From the NCBI RefSeq assembly GCF_014697625.1, contig NZ_JACJSG010000035.1, positions 23,885-87,884 on the forward strand: a stretch of 64,000 nucleotides of DNA. Reading direction: 5' to 3'. This document shows positions 53,978-62,464 of the stretch, one piece after another (within the stretch, counting starts at the first letter, position 1; each line of letters begins with the position of its first letter). The notes beneath the pieces are model-generated. The model had not been told where the DNA came from. It was given only the letters and a program-made list of their open reading frames with translations, and searched no databases. Made by a program: the position numbers and the translations under genes. The stretch is from Anabaena azotica FACHB-119. Lineage in GTDB: Bacteria; Cyanobacteriota; Cyanobacteriia; Cyanobacteriales; Nostocaceae.

Positions 53978-54385
53978 TTAGTCAATAGTCATTAGTCAAT
54001 AGTCATTAGTCATTAGTTATTTGATGTGACTGTGGGCTGTTGACTGTGGACTCTGGACTCTGGACTCTGGACTATTGACTACTAACAAGAGTCATTAGTT
54101 GATAGTCATTAGTCAATAGTCATTAGTTATTTGATGTGACTGTGGACTGTGGACTATGGACTCTGGACTATTGACTACTAACAACAGTCATTAGTCGATA
54201 GTCAATAGTCAATAGTCAATAGTCATTAGTTATTTGATTTGGCTGTGGACTGTGGACTATGGACTCTGGACTATTGACTACTAACAACAGTCATTAGTTG
54301 ATAGTCATTAGTCATTAGTTATTTGATGTGACTGTGGACTTTGGACTTTGGACTCTGGACTCTGGACTATTGACTACTAACAACT
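53978..54385. repeat. four-copy compound long tandem repeat
   Basis: Each unit has TTAGTCA-type heptamers, GTTATTTGAT, TGTGGAC/TCTGGAC heptamers and ATTGACTACTAACAA. GTTATTTGAT lies at 54016, 54126, 54229 and 54318, so units vary (110, 103 and 89 bp). The last unit runs into the hydrolase gene's 3' end. Confidence 0.9.
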
Positions 54386-55191
54386 TGAGGATTATTTGCT
54401 AACCACAAGTCGATATCGCTTAGTACCTGTTGGGGTATTTCCCAGGGGAACAGATGGGCGGTATTGGGGTAGCATTGCCATTGGCTAAGTTTGAGGTGTT
54501 GCGCTGTTTCCAAACTGGAAGCGGCGGTAATGTGTCTATCTTCAGCGCCAGCAAGCACCAAACTAGGACAGGGAATTTGCTCAAGGTCAGTGAGACGGTT
54601 GTACCCTAAACGTAGGGCGCTGTTCAGGGCGCGGGTAGCAAATGTAGAGGTTTGCAAATAGGCTGGGACGGCTTCTTGGGCAATGTAATTATAAGCTGTG
54701 GGTGTGTGTTGCTGGATGAGGTAACGAAACAGCGATCGCTTACCAAAGGTTTCAATATTCCAGCGCCAACTCGGTTTAATATAATTGAGTAACCCGGCAA
54801 CACCAGTGTAAAGATTATCTTGCCAAGAAATCGGCGGATGATTTCCGCGCGGTCTAGCTGCTGTCGCCACCAAAATCATACCTGTGATACGTTGCGGGAG
54901 GCGCAAGGCTAACTCCATCGCCAAAATTCCACCCAGCGACCATCCTAATACTAAGCATTTTTCGATTTGTAAGCGGTCTAATAGGGTTTCCAGGTCACTC
55001 AAATGATCCTGCATTGTAAAATCGCTACGAAAGCGACTTTTGCCATATCCACGTAAATCAGGAGCAATGGTTTGGTAGCGTTTTGATAGATGGTTGGTAA
55101 ATACAGAAAGACTCCGACCACTACCAGGATGACCATGTAATCCTAATATGGGGAAACCTTGACCTTGAATGTAAAAGTTGAGTTTAGTCAT
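54367..55191 (-). CDS. alpha/beta hydrolase
   Basis: 274 residues. Oxyanion segment LGLHGHPGSGRS, nucleophile elbow VLGWSLGGILA (Ser), acid in LAGAEDRHI (Asp) and His in NTAHLFPWE give a complete triad. Small-molecule esterase, lipase or haloperoxidase-like; the substrate is unknown. The start ATGACTAAA lies at a TTAGTCA repeat and the C-terminal VVSSQ plus stop are read from the tandem repeat, so both ends are repeat-derived. Confidence 0.85.
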   Translation of the reverse strand: MTKLNFYIQGQGFPILGLHGHPGSGRSLSVFTNHLSKRYQTIAPDLRGYGKSRFRSDFTMQDHLSDLETLLDRLQIEKCLVLGWSLGGILAMELALRLPQRITGMILVATAARPRGNHPPISWQDNLYTGVAGLLNYIKPSWRWNIETFGKRSLFRYLIQQHTPTAYNYIAQEAVPAYLQTSTFATRALNSALRLGYNRLTDLEQIPCPSLVLAGAEDRHITAASSLETAQHLKLSQWQCYPNTAHLFPWEIPQQVLSDIDLWLANNPQVVSSQ

Positions 55192-55396
55192 TAGTCATTG
55201 GTTATTGGTCATTGGTCAATAGTCAATAGCTTAAAATCCCTAGTCTTGTGTTGGGTTATAGATACCTGTAAGTAATTGTTTGTTGAGTGCGGGTAAGTTT
55301 TCAACCCATTCGCAAAAAAAAGCGATCGCTATCTGCTTTATGTAAGTTACAGCGAGTTTGTACATCGTTCAAGCTTTTAACTAATTTCAGCAGAAG

Positions 55397-55425
55397 TCCC
55401 ACGTCTCACTCGAATGAGCGTGGGA
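55397..55425. repeat. left-end hairpin of the IS
   Basis: TCCCACG (55397-55403) pairs with CGTGGGA (55419-55425), with inner CTCA/TGAG. An imperfect subterminal hairpin at this place fits IS605-family ends. Confidence 0.65.
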
Positions 55426-55580
55426 TGAATGCGTGTGAGTTGACGACAGTTCTCTGACTCATATTGAGCGTAAGCGAAATTAGGGAAGAGAACATGGAGG
55501 AACCGAACAAATTTTTACGTTGATTCTGTGGGTGATTCTTGCGTGTATACTAAAAAGGTAACACTTAATTAGTCGAGCAA

Positions 55581-56768
55581 GTGAGAACATCCTATCAGTA
55601 CCGATTAAAACCAACGAAGGAACAAGCGTTGCATATTGATAAAACATTAGATATGCTGCGATGCCAGTATAATTATCAGCTTGCTCAAAGGTTTGACTGG
55701 TATGAGCAAAATAGATGCTCTATAGATAGATGTTCACTCGTTGTTTGCCATATTCCAGAGTTGAAAGATAGGCCTAATAGGTTTAGTCAACAAGCAACGC
55801 TAACCCAACTTAAAAAAGACCGTCCTTGGTACAAAAGCATTCATTCTCAAGCTCTACAAGAAGTCCCTAAAAAAGTTGAGATAGCTTTTGACCGTTGGTT
55901 AAAAGGTGACGCTAATGGTAAACGTAGCGGCAAGCCTAGATTCAAAGGTAAAGGGCAGTATAAAACTTTTACATATCCACAATTCAAAAAGGAGCATTTT
56001 CAAAACGATAAAATAATATTGTCAAGAATAGGTGCTGTAAAAGTAATCGTCCACCGTCAAATACCGGAAGGGTTTGACATTAAAACTGTAGCTGTTACCA
56101 AAAAAGCTGATGGATACTATGTAACCCTGAGCTTAGAAGATAAAACTGTGCCGACAGTCAAACCGGATTTTGACACTAACAATATTGTCGGGATTGATGT
56201 TGGTCTGATAGATTTCTATGTTGCCTCTGATAATACTAGAATTGCTGCACCAAGGTATCTTCGCAAGTCTGAACGAAAATTAAAGTCAGCGCACAGAAGG
56301 GTATCAAGACGCAAAAAAGGTTCTAATCGTCGTAAAAAAGCTATTAGAAAGCTAGGTATTCAACATAAAAAAGTAGCGGATACCCGTAAAGATTTTCATT
56401 TCAAGTCTGCTAATAACTTACTCAAAAATTATGATGTTATCGCCGTAGAAAAACTGAATATCAAAGGACTGGCTAAGTCACGACTTGCTAAAAGTGTAAA
56501 CGATGCTGGTTGGGGACAATTTATTTCGATACTTACCGTCAAAGCCGAGAACGCTGGACTGAAAGTTATTGCTGTAAACCCAAACGGCACCAGCCAGGAA
56601 TGTTCTAATTGTGGTACTAAGGTAATAAAGCCACTATCAGAAAGAACGCACAATTGCCCTAATTGTAAGGTCAGTTTGTGCAGGGATCTAAATGCAAGTT
56701 TGAATATAAAAGCGCGTGGGACACACGCCTTAAAAGCTCAGATAATGTCTTCATTGAAGAGTCTCTGA
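55581..56768 (+). CDS. tnpB: TnpB (OrfB) RNA-guided nuclease of an IS605-family element
   Basis: 395 residues from GTG 55581. N-terminal RTSYQYRLKPTKEQALHIDK; RuvC motifs IVGIDVGLIDF (Asp), VIAVEKLNIKG (Glu) and CRDLNASLNI (Asp); and a four-Cys zinc ribbon CSNCGTK...CPNCK between the last two. The nuclease looks intact. TnpB proteins cut DNA with an RNA encoded over their 3' end, which fits the right-end hairpin 5 bp past the stop codon. Codon content is basic and lysine-rich as usual. Confidence 0.95.
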   Translation: MRTSYQYRLKPTKEQALHIDKTLDMLRCQYNYQLAQRFDWYEQNRCSIDRCSLVVCHIPELKDRPNRFSQQATLTQLKKDRPWYKSIHSQALQEVPKKVEIAFDRWLKGDANGKRSGKPRFKGKGQYKTFTYPQFKKEHFQNDKIILSRIGAVKVIVHRQIPEGFDIKTVAVTKKADGYYVTLSLEDKTVPTVKPDFDTNNIVGIDVGLIDFYVASDNTRIAAPRYLRKSERKLKSAHRRVSRRKKGSNRRKKAIRKLGIQHKKVADTRKDFHFKSANNLLKNYDVIAVEKLNIKGLAKSRLAKSVNDAGWGQFISILTVKAENAGLKVIAVNPNGTSQECSNCGTKVIKPLSERTHNCPNCKVSLCRDLNASLNIKARGTHALKAQIMSSLKSL

Positions 56769-56772
56769 GAAG

Positions 56773-56803
56773 CTCACGCTTACCTGTACTCAGGAAGCGT
56801 GAG
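56773..56803 (+). ncRNA. right-end hairpin, candidate 3' part of the TnpB guide RNA
   Basis: CTCACGCTT (56773-56781) and AAGCGTGAG (56795-56803) form a perfect 9-bp stem with a 13-nt loop. In known TnpB systems the guide scaffold ends at the element's right end, followed by the host-derived guide. Here that would lie just after about 56810. Confidence 0.5.
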
Positions 56804-56945
56804 TATGTCACTTGTGTCAGTAATTCCAACTCTGGAAACCATTTGCTGCTGTCTTGTAGTTGCTTTTAGTTTAGCAGTTGTCGCTGATAGTCTGCGTCTT
56901 GCTTTGGGCAACTTATATATATGTGACAGTTAGTAAAGAATTTTT

Positions 56946-58694
56946 ATGAGTATTACTAATTCCGAAATAGATGTAGCTGCTTTAGTGGCTAGGGTGGAAC
57001 AGCTAGAAAAGGAGCAAAATCTTCGTAGACAAAATATTGCTTGGTTGAAAAAATATTTTGATGACTTAAAACAGCAATTTAATCATAGAACGGAGTTGCA
57101 AGATATTCAAAGTGTGCATGAGGCGATCGCACAATTAACTGCACAAGTTTCTGAGTTACAACAGCATATAAATATCTCGCCTTTAGACAAAGATTTAGCT
57201 AATCAAGATAATCAGGAAATAGTAGTAGAGCAGAGTAATATTGATGACGCGGAAATTGTCAAGCGTTTTTTTGAGAGAGTTGATCAGCAGCAAATTCAGC
57301 AATTATCCGTAGAAGTACCAACTATTGTTGAAAATACCGAAATTTCAGTTACTGAGGAAGATGAGCAGGTTGAAGAAGAGACAAAACCTAGCACAGCTTT
57401 TAGTAACTTTGAGTTTCAAATTGAAAGAATAATGTGGTTGGTAAATAGAAGTTATGCAGCAGAGGAAGAAAGTCAGGATATACCGCTTGATGCTGAAGAA
57501 TTTTTGAGACGTTATGAAGCAGGGGAAAGAGATTTTTCCAGCTTGAATTTAGCTGGAATCGATTTGAGTGGTAAAACTTTCAGCAGAGTTAATTTCAGTA
57601 AAGCAAACTTGACTGGAGCAAACCTCAGCCGCACTTATTTAAATTCTGACAACCTAAATGGTGCAAATTTAAAGAGAGCAGATTTAAGTGATGCAAATTT
57701 ATCTAGCACAAATTTGAGCGAAGCTAATTTAGATAATGCCAACTTACACAATATTAAACTCAATTCAGTAAATCTAGAAAATGCAACTCTAAAGAAAGCA
57801 AATCTCAGTGATGCCTATATTTATCAAATAAACCTGAGTGGTGCTAAGTTAAATGATGCTAACTTAAGCGGTACTAACTTGAGAAAAGCCAAGCTAGTTG
57901 GAGCCGAATTAAGCAATGCTATTCTTTGTAATGCTAACTTGTTAGAGGCAAATTTTGAAGGTGCAAATTTTCAAGACGCAAATTTTGACCAAGCTATTTA
58001 CAATCATACAACAATCTTACCTAAAGATTTTGTTCCTACAGATAATGCCTATTTAATATCTCCAGGTGTAACGCTTGCAAATGCTAACTTAGCAGGTGCT
58101 GATTTAAGTCAAGTAAACCTAACTGGAGCAAACCTAAACTATGCAAATATCGAATCAACAAATCTATCAGGTGCAGATTTAAGTGAAGCTAACTTGATTG
58201 AAGCAAATCTTTCTAAAGCTAATTTGAACGGTGCAAAACTAATCCAAGTTAATATGAATGGAGCAAAATTAATTGAAGCAAATCTCTGTCATGCTAACCT
58301 AACTGCCGCTAGGCTTAATAGAGCAAACTTAATGCAAGCAAACTTAGGAAGCACTAACTTTACAGCCGCAGAATTAGTTCAAGCAAATCTAAAAAATACA
58401 CATTTGAGTGGGAATTTTAATGGTGCTAACCTTAGTGGTGTTAATTTAGTAGGTGTAAGTATTAGTGGTAACTTTAGTGGAGCAAATCTAAGCCAAGCAA
58501 ACCTGTGTGGTACTTCTCTTCAATCACTTCAAATGACTGGTGCTAACTTAAGTTCAGCCGATTTACGTGGAGCAAACTTAAGTTATGCTAAATTAGAAAA
58601 AGCCAACCTAAAAGATGCAAATATTAATGGCGCTAACTTAGAAAATGCAAAGTTGGCTGGTGCTATTATGCCAGATGGCACGACTCACGAGTAA
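56946..58694 (+). CDS. pentapeptide-repeat protein with coiled-coil N-terminus
   Basis: 582 residues. The first 75 form a coiled coil (VAALVARVEQLEKEQNLRRQ), followed by an acidic, probably disordered linker (to about 175). From 195 to 575 there are A(N/D)LSxA pentapeptide units with one break at about 350-375 (TILPKDFVPTDNAYLISPGV), so two beta-helix blocks. AT-rich codons. A coiled-coil-tethered pentapeptide scaffold; partners unknown. It sits after the IS and may be separately transcribed. Confidence 0.88.
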   Translation: MSITNSEIDVAALVARVEQLEKEQNLRRQNIAWLKKYFDDLKQQFNHRTELQDIQSVHEAIAQLTAQVSELQQHINISPLDKDLANQDNQEIVVEQSNIDDAEIVKRFFERVDQQQIQQLSVEVPTIVENTEISVTEEDEQVEEETKPSTAFSNFEFQIERIMWLVNRSYAAEEESQDIPLDAEEFLRRYEAGERDFSSLNLAGIDLSGKTFSRVNFSKANLTGANLSRTYLNSDNLNGANLKRADLSDANLSSTNLSEANLDNANLHNIKLNSVNLENATLKKANLSDAYIYQINLSGAKLNDANLSGTNLRKAKLVGAELSNAILCNANLLEANFEGANFQDANFDQAIYNHTTILPKDFVPTDNAYLISPGVTLANANLAGADLSQVNLTGANLNYANIESTNLSGADLSEANLIEANLSKANLNGAKLIQVNMNGAKLIEANLCHANLTAARLNRANLMQANLGSTNFTAAELVQANLKNTHLSGNFNGANLSGVNLVGVSISGNFSGANLSQANLCGTSLQSLQMTGANLSSADLRGANLSYAKLEKANLKDANINGANLENAKLAGAIMPDGTTHE

Positions 58695-58773
58695 ATATGG
58701 CTAGGTTGTGAGTTGAGTAGTTTTAGCAAGAGCGATCGCCTATCATAAAAACAATCAGCGATCGCTCCACTAA

Positions 58774-59946
58774 CTAATCTTCCTGAACCACAGTATCATC
58801 ACTTGAATCATGATGTGAGTCATCATCCCAAGGATCATCTGCTTGAGAATGGTCAGAAACTATGACTAATTCAGACTCATTTGGGTGTTCATGTCCCCAC
58901 TGGTCTAAAATATCTTTGATTAATACTTCTTGTACCCAAATTTTGGCAACAACAGTGAGAGGTAATGCCAAGAATAATCCTAAAAAACCGAAGAAGGTCA
59001 CAAAAAATAACTGAGAGATTAGCGTCACGGCTGGAAGTAATGAAACTTGTTGTGCCATAACATAGGGTGTGATAAAATTGCTCTCCGCCTGTTGGATGAA
59101 GAAGTAGAGAGCTAATACAAGCACAGATTTTAATGGACTATCTAAAAGTGCGATCGCCATTGCGGGAACAACACTCATAGTGGGGCCTAAATTGGGTATC
59201 AGATTCAAAAATCCCGCTAAAACTCCTAAAGCCAACGCAGCTTTTACACCCAAAAATGATAAGCCAACTACACTCATCAGTCCTACTACACCCATCGCAA
59301 TAAAAGCGCCTGTTACCCATCCCCCCAAAGAGACTTCGCACTTATCTAAAATTCCGTCTACCCGCCTGCGATAAAATGAAGGGAATAACCGCACAAATAC
59401 CTTGCGGTAAGCGATAGGGTTAGCTAATAACATTCCTGTTAAAACTAGTACCAATAAAACTTTAACTAAAACTTCTAATGAGCCGGAAACAAAGGCAAAA
59501 GAACTACCTAAAACACGATTAATAAAGGGCTGTGCTTGTTGGATCAGGCTGTTAATATCTGGTATATAAGTAACTAACTGTTGAGGAATGCGTGTTCTTA
59601 GTTCATCAAGCCAAGTATTAAAACGCTCAAACCCTAGAGGAACTCGATAGGTAAGTTCGTTAAATTGTTGGGCAAATGGTGGTACAATCAGCCAGAAAAA
59701 ACCGATAACACCGATGAAAAAGATGGCTACAGCTAGCAAAACAGCGAAGCCACGTTTCATCCCGTAACGTTGAAAGACTTTTGCCAACCGATTTAAGGTG
59801 GCGGCTAAAACAACTGCGGCAAACATCAGCAACAGCACTTCCCGAATTTGCCACAATACATATAAAGACAGAACTAAAGCGATTAAGCCGATCCATTGAC
59901 CAAGGTTCACAGGCTGACTCCCAGCTGTTGGTGATGCAAATAACAC
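58774..59946 (-). CDS. AI-2E family transporter (PerM-like)
   Basis: 390 residues with about eight membrane helices. GAFIAMGVVGLMSVVGLSFL, FLNLIPNLGPTMSVVPA and QQAESNFITPYVM are the family signature segments. Known members export autoinducer-2 or exchange ions; PerM-like ones differ. The C-terminal 45 residues are acidic and His-rich (DDPWDDDSHHDSSDD). Substrate unknown. Confidence 0.85.
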   Translation of the reverse strand: MLFASPTAGSQPVNLGQWIGLIALVLSLYVLWQIREVLLLMFAAVVLAATLNRLAKVFQRYGMKRGFAVLLAVAIFFIGVIGFFWLIVPPFAQQFNELTYRVPLGFERFNTWLDELRTRIPQQLVTYIPDINSLIQQAQPFINRVLGSSFAFVSGSLEVLVKVLLVLVLTGMLLANPIAYRKVFVRLFPSFYRRRVDGILDKCEVSLGGWVTGAFIAMGVVGLMSVVGLSFLGVKAALALGVLAGFLNLIPNLGPTMSVVPAMAIALLDSPLKSVLVLALYFFIQQAESNFITPYVMAQQVSLLPAVTLISQLFFVTFFGFLGLFLALPLTVVAKIWVQEVLIKDILDQWGHEHPNESELVIVSDHSQADDPWDDDSHHDSSDDTVVQED

Positions 59947-59988
59947 ACATTCCAGGCTGATTTTAGCAATTTTGCCTGCTTGATTTAG

Positions 59989-60180
59989 TTAATTTTGTTT
60001 TTGTGTTTGGAATCGCCATAAAAGTGCGATCGCCATAATCACAGTAGGCGACAAAACTAAAATCAGCGCATTGGTATCAGTCGCTGGCAGAGGCCAAAGC
60101 GGCCCAGCATATTTAATCAAAACTGACACAAAAGCCGACATTATAAGCAATTTCACAACAAAACTTAGCTGATTTTCCAT
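59989..60180 (-). CDS. small two-helix membrane protein
   Basis: 63 residues from the ATG at 60180 (a 20-codon upstream extension is not protein-like). Two hydrophobic segments: FVVKLLIMSAFVSVLIKYAG and ALILVLSPTVIMAIALLW. Conserved-looking but of unknown role. It lies upstream of the AI-2E transporter on the same strand and may be co-transcribed. Confidence 0.6.
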   Translation of the reverse strand: MENQLSFVVKLLIMSAFVSVLIKYAGPLWPLPATDTNALILVLSPTVIMAIALLWRFQTQKQN

Positions 60181-60281
60181 ATAGGTACGGCAATACACAT
60201 TTTCGGAAGGGTATCCACTAATTTGAGCTTCCAGTCCCAAATATCTACAATAAACCTAAGAGTACACAAAACTTTATCAAG

Positions 60282-60418
60282 TTAGGGATTGGGGACAGGT
60301 TACAGGTTACAGGGAACAGCAGAAGAGCATGGGAGCAGAGGAGCAGAGGAGCAGAGGAGAACAACTGTCACCTGTCAACTGTCAACTGATAACTGATAAC
60401 TGATAACTGATAACTGAT
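60282..60418. repeat. GGAGCAGA and CTGATAA heptamer arrays
   Basis: GGGACAGG/TTACAGG words, GAGCAGAG octamers (60327-60358), CACCTGT/CAACTGT and about five CTGATAA heptamers (60377-60418), ending 20 bp before the ftsH start. Confidence 0.8.
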
Positions 60419-60438
60419 TATTTTGAGGTTACATCAAA

Positions 60439-62376
60439 ATGCCTGTTGAAACTGATAAAAAAAATTCAATTAAACCGCCGAGGTTGCGTCAGTTTGGTGG
60501 CAGTTTTTTGATTCTGCTGACTTTACTGTTACTGCTTAATTTTATTGTTCCGAGTTTTTTAGGGCCTCGCTTACCGCAGGTTCCCTACAGTGACTTTATC
60601 GCTCAAGTACAGGCTGGGAAAGTAGATAAGGCGATTGTAGGTGGCGATCGCATTCAATACTCTATCAAAACTCAAGCCCCCGATGGTAAAATTGTCGAGC
60701 AGGTATTTGCTACCACACCAGTAGCAATTGATTTAGACTTACCGAAAATTCTCCGCGACAATAACGTAGAGTTTGCCGCACCGCCACCAGACCAAAACGG
60801 TTGGATCGGGACTTTATTAAGTTGGGTTGCACCTCCCTTGATTTTCTTTGGTATTTGGGCTTTCCTAATTAATCGTCAAGGTGGCGGCCCGGCTGCATTG
60901 ACTGTAGGTAAAAGCAAAGCTCGGATTTACTCAGAAGGTAGCACTGGGGTAAAATTCCCCGATGTGGCTGGGGTGGATGAAGCTAAGGCGGAGTTGGAAG
61001 AAATCGTTGATTTCTTGAAAAATGCGACTAAATACACAAATTTGGGCGCAAAAATTCCGAAAGGTGTGTTGTTGGTAGGGCCTCCAGGGACTGGTAAAAC
61101 ATTGTTAGCCAAGGCGATCGCCGGCGAAGCTGGTGTACCATTCTTTAGTATCTCTGGCTCCGAATTTATCGAATTATTCGTGGGTGTAGGTGCGGCGCGT
61201 GTGCGTGACTTGTTTGAACAAGCCAAAAAACAAGCCCCCTGTATCGTCTTCATCGATGAGTTAGACGCGCTAGGTAAATCACGTGGTGGTGCTGGTGGTT
61301 TTGTCGGTGGTAACGATGAACGGGAACAAACCCTCAACCAGTTACTCACAGAAATGGACGGCTTTGATGCTAATACAGGTGTAATTATCATCGCCGCCAC
61401 CAACCGTCCCGAAGTGCTTGACCCCGCTTTGCGTCGTCCCGGTCGCTTTGACCGTCAGGTAGTAGTTGACCGCCCTGATAAAATTGGTCGGGAAGCCATT
61501 CTCAAAGTCCACGCCAGAAATGTAAAATTGGCTGATGATGTCGATTTAGCTAACATCGCCATCAAAACCCCAGGTTTCGCTGGTGCAGATTTAGCTAACC
61601 TTGTCAACGAAGCTGCACTTTTAGCAGCTAGACAAAATCGCCCAGCCGTGGTAATGGCTGACTTTAACGAAGCTATTGAACGGGTTGTGGCTGGTTTAGA
61701 AAAACGTTCTCGTGTCTTGAATGAAACCGAGAAGAAGACTGTAGCTTATCACGAAGTCGGTCACGCGATTATCGGTGCATTGATGCCCGGTGCTGGTAGA
61801 GTTGAGAAAATCTCTGTAGTTCCCCGTGGTGTGGGCGCTTTAGGATATACAATTCAAATGCCGGAAGAAGACCGCTTCTTGATGATTGAAGATGAAATAC
61901 GCGGTCGTATCGCTACCCTATTAGGTGGACGTTCGGCGGAAGAAATTGTCTTCGGTAAGGTTTCTACAGGCGCGAGTGATGATATCCAAAAAGCCACAGA
62001 CTTGGCTGAACGCTATATCACCTTATATGGTATGAGTGATAAGTTAGGGCCTGTAGCATTTGAGAAAATTCAACAACAATTCCTCGAAGGCTACGGTAAT
62101 CCTCGCCGTTCCATCAGCCCTAAAGTAGCTGAAGAAATCGACCGCGAAGTGAAGCAAATTGTCGATAATGCCCATCACATCGCCTTGAGTATTCTACAAA
62201 ATAACCGTGAGTTATTGGAAGAGACAGCACAGGAACTCTTGCAAAAAGAAATCCTCGAAGGTGGGCTATTACGGGAACGCCTGAGCCAAGCTCAAGCCCC
62301 AGAAGAACTACAAGAATGGTTGCGGACAGGTAAAATATCCGAAGATAAACCCTTGCTGCAAACACTGCTAGTTTAA
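60439..62376 (+). CDS. ftsH: FtsH ATP-dependent zinc metalloprotease
   Basis: 645 residues. Two N-terminal membrane helices (SFLILLTLLLLLNFIVPSFL and TLLSWVAPPLIFFGIWAFLI) bracket a lumenal domain. AAA+ ATPase: Walker A GPPGTGKT, Walker B IVFIDELDALG, SRH NRPEVLDPALRRPGRFDRQ. Zinc site HEVGH (usually HEAGH), third ligand in STGASDDIQKAT. It degrades membrane and thylakoid proteins, in cyanobacteria often as hetero-hexamers. GAGGTTAC precedes the ATG. Confidence 0.97.
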   Translation: MPVETDKKNSIKPPRLRQFGGSFLILLTLLLLLNFIVPSFLGPRLPQVPYSDFIAQVQAGKVDKAIVGGDRIQYSIKTQAPDGKIVEQVFATTPVAIDLDLPKILRDNNVEFAAPPPDQNGWIGTLLSWVAPPLIFFGIWAFLINRQGGGPAALTVGKSKARIYSEGSTGVKFPDVAGVDEAKAELEEIVDFLKNATKYTNLGAKIPKGVLLVGPPGTGKTLLAKAIAGEAGVPFFSISGSEFIELFVGVGAARVRDLFEQAKKQAPCIVFIDELDALGKSRGGAGGFVGGNDEREQTLNQLLTEMDGFDANTGVIIIAATNRPEVLDPALRRPGRFDRQVVVDRPDKIGREAILKVHARNVKLADDVDLANIAIKTPGFAGADLANLVNEAALLAARQNRPAVVMADFNEAIERVVAGLEKRSRVLNETEKKTVAYHEVGHAIIGALMPGAGRVEKISVVPRGVGALGYTIQMPEEDRFLMIEDEIRGRIATLLGGRSAEEIVFGKVSTGASDDIQKATDLAERYITLYGMSDKLGPVAFEKIQQQFLEGYGNPRRSISPKVAEEIDREVKQIVDNAHHIALSILQNNRELLEETAQELLQKEILEGGLLRERLSQAQAPEELQEWLRTGKISEDKPLLQTLLV

Positions 62377-62397
62377 CTATTTTAGATACAAATGAGT

Positions 62398-62427
62398 AGG
62401 CGATCGCTCTAGAGGGGGCGATCGCCT
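62398..62427. terminator. HIP1-built bidirectional terminator
   Basis: AGGCGATCGC (62398-62407) and GCGATCGCCT (62418-62427) pair perfectly over 10 bp around a 10-nt loop. It stands between the convergent ftsH and ferrochelatase-like genes and is built from two HIP1 octamers. Confidence 0.6.
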
Positions 62428-62464
62428 TTCGCTAGTATCCTTGAGACAAACAGCCCCTAAACCT

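Larger units (their letters stand above)
55397..56803 (+). mobile_element. TnpB-only IS605/IS1341-type insertion sequence
   Basis: Bounded, as far as visible, by a left hairpin (55397-55425) and a right hairpin (56773-56803), enclosing one tnpB gene and no tnpA transposase. Exact ends cannot be fixed without an empty-site comparison. Such elements move in trans with a Y1 transposase. Confidence 0.75.

Noticed and set aside
53978..54385. CRISPR-like regular repeats
   Set aside because: The units are themselves built of heptamers, vary in length and have no unique spacers; no cas gene is nearby.
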